NCBI GenBank assembly: GCA_020639075.1
Contig: JACKHI010000001.1
Coordinates: 1,674,001 to 1,738,000, forward strand
Direction: 5' to 3'
Origin: Phycisphaerales bacterium
GTDB lineage: Bacteria > Planctomycetota > Phycisphaerae > UBA1845 > UTPLA1
Length of the DNA: 64,000 nt
The notes under the pieces were generated by a model, which ran no database searches, was not told where the DNA came from, and worked only from the letters and a program-made list of their open reading frames with translations. The number at the start of each line of letters is the position of its first letter. The first letter of the stretch is position 1. This document shows, one piece after another, positions 35,228-42,395 of the stretch. Made by a program: the position numbers and the translations under genes.

Positions 35228-35377
35228 TCCTCCCGACAACCCGACTCGCAGCATGGGGGTAAGGGGGCGCTCTGCGCCCAATCACGCCGATCCGCAAATC
35301 CGCGACCCCACCGACCACAATCGGACATCGCAGAACCACCAAACTCGGCCATGTGAAATATGCGGGCTAATCGCGTC

Positions 35378-35420
35378 GGGTGGCCCACCCTTTCAAGGGT
35401 GGCGGTCACGACGATAGCCA
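35378..35420. repeat. Dispersed palindromic repeat (CCACCCTTT/AAGGGTGG)
   Basis: One full unit: GTCGGGTGGCCCACCC then TTTCAAGGGTGGCGGTCACG and GACGATAGCC. It matches the unit at 36901-36945 almost base for base. The 381-bp gap 35228-35608 otherwise contains the IS right end and no gene. Confidence 0.8.
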
Positions 35421-35608
35421 CCTGAGCAGTCTCCACGCTTGCGCGAAATCCCGTTCATGCCCCCACACGAATATCCCGTTCCGCAAAGTCAAAACGCCCG
35501 CAATACGCACCATCGAACTCACCGCCGCGATGCACGAGATTGGCGAGTCCCACGCAAGAGGACCCAATCACGTGAACCGCCGCCCACATCGCGGTATGCT
35601 CAGCCCTC

Positions 35609-36235
35609 ATGAGCGCCGGCGGATTCGCCAACACGTTGCGCCGCACCCTCGCCATCGCCCTCACCCTGCTGACCATGGCCGTCGGCGTGTTGTGGGCCGA
35701 CAGCTATCGGCTGCGCCACCCGACACCTGAACCGGGTGAAGGATTGGAATCCGTTATCGGTGACGTGGAGTTCCAATACCTTCCATCCGATCCTGCACCG
35801 CGACTTGGACTGGGGCTGACCTTTCATTTCAACGAACGGATTTCGTTCAGGATTCGCTCTTGGCCAGGAAACCTCCGCCTGGCATGCGACCTCCCCTTTC
35901 CCGGTGGCTCACCGACTCGTGACGTCAAGTTATCCTGGGGCGGTTTTCGATTTGAACGTTGGGATTGGGTCGGCATTTCTGATTCGATCAGCACGAACCA
36001 ACCACTTGGCGCATACCTGTCGACGTACCGTGGAATCTCGATGCCGTTCTGGGCATTGCTCCTGGTGTCTTCGTTGTATCCCATTGTCTTCGTTCTGCAG
36101 GGTCCGCTGCGCCGCCGCCGCCGCATGCGCGGCCAATGCCTCGCCTGCGGCTATGACCTCGCGCACTCCCCCCACCGCTGTCCCGAGTGCGGCACAAAAA
36201 CTGCTCGCGCCTCGCTCGCCTCCCACGGAGCCTGA
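35609..36235 (+). CDS. Membrane protein with C-terminal zinc ribbon
   Basis: This 208-residue protein has an N-terminal TM (residues 10-30), an extracytoplasmic domain of no known family (about 35-145) and a second TM near 147-168. The C-terminal cytoplasmic ribbon is CLACGYDLAHSPHRCPECG near 178-196. The CxxCGYDL...CPECG ribbon is a frequent ending of small planctomycete membrane proteins, and its partner is unknown. The stop is 1 bp from the start of the following DinB gene, so the two are probably translated from one message. Confidence 0.82.
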   Translation: MSAGGFANTLRRTLAIALTLLTMAVGVLWADSYRLRHPTPEPGEGLESVIGDVEFQYLPSDPAPRLGLGLTFHFNERISFRIRSWPGNLRLACDLPFPGGSPTRDVKLSWGGFRFERWDWVGISDSISTNQPLGAYLSTYRGISMPFWALLLVSSLYPIVFVLQGPLRRRRRMRGQCLACGYDLAHSPHRCPECGTKTARASLASHGA

Positions 36236-36236
36236 A

Positions 36237-36734
36237 ATGTCAACCAGAGAACTCCAGACAGGTCTCGCATCGCTCGACTTTGCCCGGCACATGACGCTCA
36301 GCCTGCTAGACGCGATTCCGACGGAACACTGGTTTCATATTCCGATCCCCGCCGGCAATCACGCCGCATGGCTCGCGGGACACATTGCGTGGGAAGATGA
36401 CGACTGCCTGAATCAGCTCATCGATCGTCACGATAGCGCATTGCCGCAGTCCTGGCACGATCGTTTCGCCACCGGAAGCCGATCGACGCCGAACGCCGCC
36501 GACTATCCCGAATTCGCCGACCTGCGCTCCCAACTCGCCGCATCGCGCAACGAACTCAAGGCATTCTTCGCAGCATCCGCTGACCATCTGGATCAACCCG
36601 TATCAAAGCAGCTCCACGGCTTCGCAAAGGATCTCGCGTCGTTCATGCACATGATCGCATGCCACGAAATGGTGCACGTCGGCCAACTGACCGTCATCCG
36701 CAAGAGCCTGAAGCTACCAGTCGTGTTCGCCTAG
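36237..36734 (+). CDS. DinB family protein
   Basis: The 165 residues fit the DinB/YfiT four-helix metal-binding fold. It has an N-terminal helix (LDFARHMTLSLLDAIPTEHW), NHAAWLAGHIAWEDD near residues 40-54 with its first metal His, and the C-terminal MIACHEMVHVGQLTVIRKSL near 138-157 with the paired H-x3-H. Family members include metal-dependent thiol S-transferases and stress proteins. It starts 1 bp after the zinc-ribbon gene. A second DinB protein is encoded at 40947. Confidence 0.88.
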   Translation: MSTRELQTGLASLDFARHMTLSLLDAIPTEHWFHIPIPAGNHAAWLAGHIAWEDDDCLNQLIDRHDSALPQSWHDRFATGSRSTPNAADYPEFADLRSQLAASRNELKAFFAASADHLDQPVSKQLHGFAKDLASFMHMIACHEMVHVGQLTVIRKSLKLPVVFA

Positions 36735-36764
36735 GCGTCCGCTGCGTGCCGGGTGCTGGGTGCC

Positions 36765-37045
36765 ATGCCGACCCCAAGGTCGGCATGCTCGAATGTCGGG
36801 TGGCCCGTCCCTTCAGGGATGGGGGCGCGACGATAGTGAATCGTAGAAAACACCCGCGAACCCAAGGAGACTGTACCGGAATTCGCTCCGCTTCATGCTG
36901 GTCGGGTGGCCCACCCTTTCAAGGGTGGCGGTCACGACGATAAACACCCGAGCAATCTCTACGCAGGCACGAACTTCCATTCTCGCCCCCCATCCGCGAA
37001 TGGTCGGATGGCGCACCCTTACAGGAATGGCGCTCACAAACATCG
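36765..37045. repeat. Cluster of dispersed palindromic repeats upstream of thyA
   Basis: The CATGCCGACC/GGTCGGCATG hairpin is at about 36765-36788. A CCGTCCC/GGGATGG unit ending GGGGCGCGACGAT is at 36796-36836. A CCACCCTTT/AAGGGTGG unit ending GGTCACGACGATAAAC is at 36901-36945. A degenerate copy follows at 37003-37045. None appears coding. The rest of the gap to thyA holds the decamer array described separately. Confidence 0.78.
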
Positions 37046-37290
37046 GCGCTTGAACAAACGCCTGCATGCGAATGGATGCCCGCGTACCTATCCACTGCGA
37101 ACGCGGAGATTGGACAATCACAGGTGCCGTGCGTCGCCATGCCGCCCCCCAATCCTCCGCGTGCATTTCGCCACCCTTCAACTTTCACCTCAATCAAGCC
37201 GAAGCGCCGATCCAGCATGCGGATTGATGAGCAGACCCGAGACCATCCGAACGCGCTCCACGAGGGAGGCGTCCTCCCCAGCGATTTCTT

Positions 37291-37330
37291 GCGACAGTTT
37301 GCGACAGTTTGCGGGCGTTTGCACATTTTT
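37291..37330. repeat. Tandem 10-bp direct repeats upstream of thyA
   Basis: Four consecutive decamers read GCGACAGTTT, GCGACAGTTT, GCGGGCGTTT, GCACATTTTT. The first two are identical. The period equals one helical turn, as in operator arrays. They lie about 150 bp upstream of the thyA start. Confidence 0.6.
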
Positions 37331-37481
37331 TTCCCGGCAAACATCACACCCCACCCTCCCGAGAGCCCGTGCCTCGAGCAAACACCAACCCCCTATCGGA
37401 AATCACAAATTGAACGACACCCCCGCGGCGATTACCATGTCGAACGAAGATCATTCGCGTCTCAAGGAGGAGCACGACCCC

Positions 37482-38321
37482 ATGAAGCCCTACCTGGATC
37501 TGGTCCAGACAGTCCTCGACGAAGGCGAACACAAGCCCAGCCGAACCGGCGTCGATACCATCAGCCAATTCGCCGCCTTCTACAGCGTCGATCTGGCCGA
37601 CGGCTTCCCGCTCCTCACGACCAAGCGCGTGAACTTCAACGCCGTCCTTCGCGAACTGCTCTGGTATCTCTCCGGCGAAAACCACATTCGCAACCTTCGA
37701 CAACACACAAAGATCTGGGACGACTGGGCCGATGAAGACGGTAACCTCGAGACCGCCTACGGTCACTACTGGCGCCACTTCCCCAGCGCCACGCGCGACG
37801 CGGATGGCGAATGGCGCGTCCGCGAAGTCGATCAGATTCAATACGTCATCGATCGCATCAAGAAGGAACCGACGAGCCGACGACTCGTCGTCACTGCGTG
37901 GGAACCCGGCAACGCCACGACCAGCAAGCTGCCGCCCTGCCACTACACGTTCGCATTCCACGTCTCGCGTGGGCGCCTCAACTGCCACCTGACGCAGCGC
38001 TCGGGCGATATCGCGCTCGGCATCCCATTTAACATGGCGGCCTATTCCTGCCTCACGATGATGATTGCCCAGGAATGCAACCTCCAACCCGGTCGCTTCG
38101 CCCACAGCATCGTGGATGCACATGTGTACGCGGCTGAACCCGGAAGCAAGATGGCGGATTTCGACCATGTGTCGGGACTGCGCGAGCAACTCAAACGCAA
38201 ACCCCTCGCCCTGCCGCAACTGAAGATCGCGAAGAAACCGTTCAACGAATTGCAATTCGAGGATTTCGAGCTCGTTGGATACGAATGCCACGAACCAATC
38301 CGATTCAAAGTCGCTGTCTGA
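37482..38321 (+). CDS. thyA: Thymidylate synthase
   Basis: This 279-residue enzyme makes dTMP from dUMP with methylene-tetrahydrofolate. It has SRTGVDTISQFAAFYSVDL near residues 19-37, the Arg/Trp block LRELLWYLSGE and the catalytic Cys in KLPPCHYTFAFHV near 155. RSGDIALGIPFNMAAY near 176 and DAHVYAAEPG near 215 follow. AAGGAGG at 37464-37470 is 11 nt upstream of the ATG at 37482. An in-frame ATG at 37437 is possible but lacks a site. dihydrofolate reductase follows on the same strand, the usual thyA-folA pair. Confidence 0.95.
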   Translation: MKPYLDLVQTVLDEGEHKPSRTGVDTISQFAAFYSVDLADGFPLLTTKRVNFNAVLRELLWYLSGENHIRNLRQHTKIWDDWADEDGNLETAYGHYWRHFPSATRDADGEWRVREVDQIQYVIDRIKKEPTSRRLVVTAWEPGNATTSKLPPCHYTFAFHVSRGRLNCHLTQRSGDIALGIPFNMAAYSCLTMMIAQECNLQPGRFAHSIVDAHVYAAEPGSKMADFDHVSGLREQLKRKPLALPQLKIAKKPFNELQFEDFELVGYECHEPIRFKVAV

Positions 38322-38441
38322 ACCATCGGATTGCTGACCCGCGCTCTGCGTAGGTCGGGTCATCGACCTGACATCGTCGTAGGTTGGGTCATCGACCCGA
38401 CATTCAACCGTATAGAAACTAGGCAAACGCTCCGATCATGA

Positions 38442-38469
38442 AACTCGCAACCGGCAACTCGCAACTCGA
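38442..38469. repeat. Short heptamer array before folA
   Basis: Four units in register: AACTCGC, AACCGGC, AACTCGC, AACTCGA. It ends 9 bp before the folA start codon. Just upstream (about 38350-38402) are two copies of a GGTCGGGTCATCGACC-type hairpin. Both elements would lie in a thyA-folA transcript. Confidence 0.7.
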
Positions 38470-38478
38470 ATCAAAACG

Positions 38479-39045
38479 ATGAATCTCATCCTTATCGCCG
38501 CCATGAATGCTCGACGCGTCATCGGGAAAGACGGCGGTCTTCCCTGGCATCTGCCCGACGATCTGAAGTTCTTCAAACGACAGACGACCGGCCACGCGAT
38601 CATCATGGGCCGCAAGACGTACGAGTCGATCGGAAAACCATTGCCGAAGCGCCGCAACATCATCATCACGCGACAGATCGACTACGCACCGGAAAATGCG
38701 CCGGCTCCGACAGATCCAAACGCCGACAAGACGAACGACGTCCTCTTCGCCCCAAACGACGGCGGCCCGACGACGAACGACGCGACGCGGCTCGATGTCG
38801 TCCACTCACTCCAAGCCGCCCTCGACCTCTGCCGTTCGCGCAACGAACGGATCGCCTTCGTCATCGGCGGCGCACAGATCTACCGACTCGCCCTTCCGCA
38901 TGCTGACAGAATGCTGATCACGCATGTCGATTTGCCGGATGTAGACGGCGACGCATTCTTCCCGACATGGAATCCGGACGATTGGGACGACGCCGGCCCG
39001 GCCGACCCGGCGTTTCCGGATGCGAAGCTGTACATTCGGCGCTGA
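38479..39045 (+). CDS. folA: Dihydrofolate reductase
   Basis: The 188 residues form a complete DHFR. It has MNLILIAAMNARRVIGKDGGL at the N-terminus, PWHLPDDLKFFK with the catalytic acidic residue near 27, IIMGRKTYESIGKPLPKRRN near 41-60 and the glycine pair FVIGGAQIYRLAL near 133. An acidic Ala/Pro insertion sits near residues 72-98, longer than in most DHFRs. It regenerates tetrahydrofolate consumed by ThyA, which is encoded 157 bp upstream. The close SD is replaced by a heptamer array, so the translation signal is weak. Confidence 0.93.
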   Translation: MNLILIAAMNARRVIGKDGGLPWHLPDDLKFFKRQTTGHAIIMGRKTYESIGKPLPKRRNIIITRQIDYAPENAPAPTDPNADKTNDVLFAPNDGGPTTNDATRLDVVHSLQAALDLCRSRNERIAFVIGGAQIYRLALPHADRMLITHVDLPDVDGDAFFPTWNPDDWDDAGPADPAFPDAKLYIRR

Positions 39046-39129
39046 ATCACAAGCCGCAAAGTCTCGCGTACAAACGCACATGCGACGTCTATCGACGTAA
39101 CAACTGCGTGACAATCCGAACGCGATGTC

Positions 39130-39158
39130 TGCTGCCACGTCCTGCCAATCTGGCAGCA
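39130..39158. promoter_or_regulatory. Inverted repeat, candidate enhancer-binding site upstream of sigma-54 promoter
   Basis: TGCTGCCA (39130-39137) and TGGCAGCA (39151-39158) form a perfect 8-bp inverted repeat with a 13-bp spacer. The spacer contains an inner TGCCA-ATC-TGGCA palindrome. It lies about 62-90 bp upstream of the sigma-54 box, a normal place for an activator site. Confidence 0.6.
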
Positions 39159-39219
39159 AATCTGCAATGCTGTGGCCGCAAACACACTACAGTCAACCGC
39201 TTGCAGCAACGTGACCGAC

Positions 39220-39235
39220 TGGCACGACTTTTGCA
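39220..39235 (+). promoter_or_regulatory. Sigma-54 (-24/-12) promoter of hsp20
   Basis: TGGCACGACTTTTGCA matches the RpoN consensus TGGCACG-N4-TTGCA at every defined base, with GG and GC ten bases apart. Transcription would start near 39247, giving a leader of about 195 nt to the hsp20 ATG at 39442. Confidence 0.85.
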
Positions 39236-39441
39236 CCCTTGTTTGCCGGACATGGCAGTGTCTGCGGACACATGACTATGATCCACCAACGCGACGTGCG
39301 TCGTTCCGGCCTGCGATCGTGTGATGGCAATTCTCAGACTTCGCAGACTCCCGAAACGAACGACGACGCGCGAGCAAGCGGATATGCGCGTTTGATGGAT
39401 GCACGCGACAAAGTCAACGTTTCTTTGAAGGAGGTAATATC

Positions 39442-39915
39442 ATGAGTCTGATACCTTGGAGAAATCGCAGCGAACAGTTGGAGGATGCCTCACCGCCGGA
39501 TCTGCTTCGTGCGTTCGAGCGGCGACTCGATCGGCTCTTCGGTGACAGCATGTTCGACCTGGCCAACGACTGGGCCGACTGGCCGCGCGGCACGACGCCC
39601 GCCATCGATGTCGTCGACGACGGAAAGACGATTACCGTCGAGGTCGACGCGCCCGGCATGAACCCGAAGGACTTCGACGTCAATGTCGCCGGCGACATCC
39701 TGACTGTTTCAGGCCACAAGGACGAAACGAAGGAGGAAAAGGAAAAAGGCTGGTATCGCCGCGAACGCCGACACGGCTCCTTCCATCGCAGCGTCCGCCT
39801 GCCGGCGGCGATCAAACCCGACGCCGTATCCGCCGAATACAAGGACGGCGTGCTCAAGGTCCGATGCACGAAACCGGCCGGTATGCTGCCCAAGCAAATC
39901 GAAGTCAAGGGATAA
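39442..39915 (+). CDS. Hsp20/alpha-crystallin small heat-shock protein
   Basis: The protein has 157 residues. A variable N-terminal arm (residues 1-50) precedes the alpha-crystallin domain from about 53, with DVVDDGKTITVEVDAPGMN, the strand VSGHKDE near 90, GSFHRSVRLP near 112 and AEYKDGVLKVRCTKP near 131, which is the family A-x-x-x-x-G-V-L signature. The C-terminal tail is short. It is an ATP-independent holdase. AAGGAGG (39428-39434) is 7 nt before the ATG. A perfect sigma-54 promoter lies upstream, so expression probably needs an AAA+ enhancer-binding protein. Confidence 0.95.
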   Translation: MSLIPWRNRSEQLEDASPPDLLRAFERRLDRLFGDSMFDLANDWADWPRGTTPAIDVVDDGKTITVEVDAPGMNPKDFDVNVAGDILTVSGHKDETKEEKEKGWYRRERRHGSFHRSVRLPAAIKPDAVSAEYKDGVLKVRCTKPAGMLPKQIEVKG

Positions 39916-39995
39916 GCCGATCGCCCGCGCTCGCATCGCCCCGAAGTCTTCCGACCGCGCGGGGCGACTGCGCCGCGGGCCGACGCTTTGTTGCG

Positions 39996-40301
39996 TCAGA
40001 GCCCCGCGAGAAACTCCTCCATCTCGCCTTTTGCATGCAAGTCGCCGACTTCGGCGGCTTTTGCGATGCCCCGTCGAAGTTCGACACGCGCTTCTTCAAT
40101 TCGATTAATCGACGCCAGCGTCTTGCCCTTGTGGAAATAGGCGCCGACATAATTCGGATCGACCTCGATCAAGTGATCGAATTGCGTGAACGACTCATCC
40201 CATCGCTCCTGTTTTGCCAACTCCATCGCCAGACCGAAGTTCAGAAACCCGTCGTTCGGTTCCGTCGCCAACAACGCTCGCAGTTTTTCTTCCTTTGACA
40301 T
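39996..40301 (-). CDS. Small TPR protein
   Basis: The 101 residues contain two TPR-like motifs (about 20-53 and 54-87), with LNFGLAMELAKQERWDESFTQF and AYFHKGKTLASINRIEEA as their cores (each shown in part). The ATG at 40301 has AGGA 8 nt upstream; ATG 40310 and TTG 40322 are less likely. Such short TPR proteins act as adaptors. No partner gene is adjacent. It is convergent with hsp20 and divergent from a small membrane protein gene. Confidence 0.85.
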   Translation of the reverse strand: MSKEEKLRALLATEPNDGFLNFGLAMELAKQERWDESFTQFDHLIEVDPNYVGAYFHKGKTLASINRIEEARVELRRGIAKAAEVGDLHAKGEMEEFLAGL

Positions 40302-40426
40302 GCCGTCCATCCTAATCGCCAAGCCACCCGCTGTCTGTCACCCGCGCATGCCGCGATTCCGAACTCGGCCGGCCTCCATTTCATGCCCCGGTTGACGTGC
40401 GGCGGACCGGCCCAATACTTGCCGAG

Positions 40427-40849
40427 ATGAATCGGAGACGACCGCCATTCCTGATTGTCGGATTGATCGGACTGCTCGTGTTCACTGCGACAGGCTTCTA
40501 CCTGATGATTGTCCTCGATTCGAAGACCGACATGTCCCCGGCGGTCCGTCTCACACATCGCGCAAATCATGTTTACATTCTGTTCGCCGCACTGATCAAT
40601 CTCGCAGCCGTCGGCGGCGCCGCGCCCCCCGCGTCCGGCCTTCGACGAATACTCTATCGAATTGGTGCGACGCTCGTGCTATTGAGTCCGCTTCTGACAA
40701 CGCTCGCATTCCTTATCGAACGCTCCAATGTCTCTCCAATGCGCATCTGGACGATGACCGCCATTTTCGCGACATCATTCGGCGTATTCGCACTCGCGGC
40801 GGGCCGAGTCGATCCCACAATCCCCCACTCCGACGCGCCGACCAATTGA
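40427..40849 (+). CDS. Four-TM membrane protein
   Basis: The 140 residues contain four predicted TM helices: near 7-29, 50-68, 80-100 and 108-128. An Arg-rich N-terminus (MNRRRPPF) suggests the N-terminus is inside. A conserved-looking RLTHRANHVYILFAALINL segment includes two His in or near TM2. No family is recognised with certainty. The ATG at 40427 is preferred over an upstream GTG at 40397. Confidence 0.75.
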   Translation: MNRRRPPFLIVGLIGLLVFTATGFYLMIVLDSKTDMSPAVRLTHRANHVYILFAALINLAAVGGAAPPASGLRRILYRIGATLVLLSPLLTTLAFLIERSNVSPMRIWTMTAIFATSFGVFALAAGRVDPTIPHSDAPTN

Positions 40850-40946
40850 TGCGTCATCGCTCCGCGGTACACGCCAAGAAAACGAAACCCGTTCGCACGC
40901 GCAATGCGACGAACGGGCGTCTCGATATTCAACTCCGTGACGACGA

Positions 40947-41474
40947 TCAGCCGACGGCCGCCGCCGACTTCATGAACTCCGGCATTTCATCGCCGCTCGG
41001 TCCATATGACGACGGCACTTTCGCGCCCATGATCCGCAGGTAGACGCCGAACTGACCGCGATGCTGGATGATGTGATTCATCAGGATCGTGCGAATCATC
41101 GCGGCCCGCGGGACCTCAAGCACCGGCGAGCCGTCCTTCATCATTCGCCATGTCTGCCCCATCTGCGCATCGGACAGCGTCGGCAACTGCTGCTTGACAG
41201 CCTGAACGCTCGCGTCATGCGCCGCCAGGACTTCATCGACGCTCTTCGCCTCCGGAAACGGGTTCTTGAAATCCGGCGCCGGCACTTCATCCTCCATCGC
41301 CATGCCGATGATTCCGCCGGGCGCCGATGCGATGTGCAATGCCAACTGACCGGCAGAAAGCGACTTCTCATGCGGTTTCCAACTCATCTTGCCGGCCGGC
41401 AACTGCTCCAGGAATCGGCGCGTCGTCCTGGCTTCGTGTTCGAATTCGTGAAGAAACGTGTGTGCAATCGTCAT
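40947..41474 (-). CDS. DinB family protein
   Basis: The 175 residues form a DinB-like four-helix protein. It has FLHEFEHEARTTRRFLEQLP at the N-terminus, QLALHIASAPGGI near residues 43-55 with the first metal His, and ILMNHIIQHRGQFGVYLRIMG near 130-150 with the H-x3-H pair. Its paralogue at 36237 is divergent in sequence. The TetR regulator gene lies 85 bp upstream on the same strand, so this may be its target and part of a stress or detoxification unit. Confidence 0.9.
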   Translation of the reverse strand: MTIAHTFLHEFEHEARTTRRFLEQLPAGKMSWKPHEKSLSAGQLALHIASAPGGIIGMAMEDEVPAPDFKNPFPEAKSVDEVLAAHDASVQAVKQQLPTLSDAQMGQTWRMMKDGSPVLEVPRAAMIRTILMNHIIQHRGQFGVYLRIMGAKVPSSYGPSGDEMPEFMKSAAAVG

Positions 41475-41559
41475 ACGTCACTGCTCCCATTGTTTGCGGC
41501 AAGGGACTTCCCTCGCCTGTTGACAGATCGCGTCGCGATCAATCGCGGCGATTCGTTGT

Positions 41560-42168
41560 TCAATCGCGTCGCTTCGCCCCGACAAGCGAACCGATATAGG
41601 CCTGCACGTGGCGAAGGTTATCTTGAATTACAGATACGTCCTGTGACGCCTTGTAAAGAATCAGCGCTCCCTGAATCGTTCCCATCCACAAGCGCGCGAT
41701 CCCCGCAGGGTCGACCTCCGCTTTGCTCCCTTCAATCGCCTGTTGAACCAGCGATGCGAACATCGCCTCCCCCCCGACAAAGCACTGATGAGCGGCCTGA
41801 CGCAGCATCGGATTGGAATCGAAACACTCTTGCGCGATCGTCCCGGCGAGACAGGACTTCAGTTGATCGGGACTGCTGAAGATGTTCATGTAGAATGCCA
41901 TGCAGGCCATCAGGCGTTCGACGGGATGCTCGATGCTGTGATACGCCGCTGCCGCATCCATGGCCGCCATGTCCGCCCCCCATTTCTCCAGACAGGCTTC
42001 CGCCAGCGCTTCCTTGCTCGCAAAGTGATGAAAAAAGGCCCCTTTGCTCACGCCGGCTTCCGTGCAAATGTCATCCACCGTCGTAGCGACGTACCCCTCG
42101 CGGCGAAAACACAAAGACCCGGCTTTCAGGAGCGCCTCTCGGGCGGATTCGCTTCGCTTGAAACTCAT
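41560..42168 (-). CDS. TetR family transcriptional regulator
   Basis: The 202 residues start at MSFKRSESAREALLKAG (ATG at 42168). The N-terminal HTH is typical: LCFRREGYVATTVDDICTEAGVSKGAFFHHFASKEAL in the family, here at about 19-55, with the recognition helix VSKGAFFHHF. The C-terminal domain contains CLAGTIAQECFDSN, as in the AcuR/NemR-like subgroup that responds to electrophiles or thiol-reactive compounds. Two Cys lie in the ligand domain. A palindrome just upstream of the start fits an autoregulatory operator. Confidence 0.92.
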   Translation of the reverse strand: MSFKRSESAREALLKAGSLCFRREGYVATTVDDICTEAGVSKGAFFHHFASKEALAEACLEKWGADMAAMDAAAAYHSIEHPVERLMACMAFYMNIFSSPDQLKSCLAGTIAQECFDSNPMLRQAAHQCFVGGEAMFASLVQQAIEGSKAEVDPAGIARLWMGTIQGALILYKASQDVSVIQDNLRHVQAYIGSLVGAKRRD

Positions 42169-42178
42169 AACGCCCACC

Positions 42179-42196
42179 ATACCAACTAGTCGGTAT
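42179..42196. promoter_or_regulatory. Palindromic operator upstream of tetR-type gene
   Basis: ATACCAACTAGTCGGTAT is an 18-bp palindrome with 8 of 9 pairs matching (centre ACTAGT). It lies 11 bp upstream of the regulator's start codon, the usual position for TetR self-repression. Confidence 0.65.
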
Positions 42197-42395
42197 TGTG
42201 TCAAGTTACAGGACGTCGCCCTTTGTAGCCCTGCCCTTCCGCCGACCTGATGCAGTTACCGGAATTGTCGCGACGAGGCTGTCCCTGAATCCTCGGACTC
42301 ATTCACGTCCCTGGATTGTTACGGCAGCAATCGAGGTCATCCTCGCTCGCCATCATCAAGCGGACAATGTTTCAATTCGATAAGTGGACACAGGT

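Larger units (their letters stand above)
33792..35366 (+). mobile_element. Complete IS1380-family insertion sequence with 4-bp target duplication
   Basis: The 1575-bp element is bounded by imperfect inverted repeats: CCCGGATATTTCA at 33792-33804 and the complement of CCCGCATATTTCA at 35354-35366 (12 of 13 match). It is flanked on both sides by CTAA (33788-33791 and 35367-35370), the 4-bp duplication expected for IS1380. One intact transposase ORF fills it. The element lies within a cluster of dispersed palindromic repeats. Confidence 0.93.

Noticed and set aside
39239..39445. 68-residue frame between the sigma-54 promoter and hsp20
   Set aside because: It begins upstream of the expected transcript start, has no ribosome site and ends in the hsp20 SD. 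It is better read as leader.
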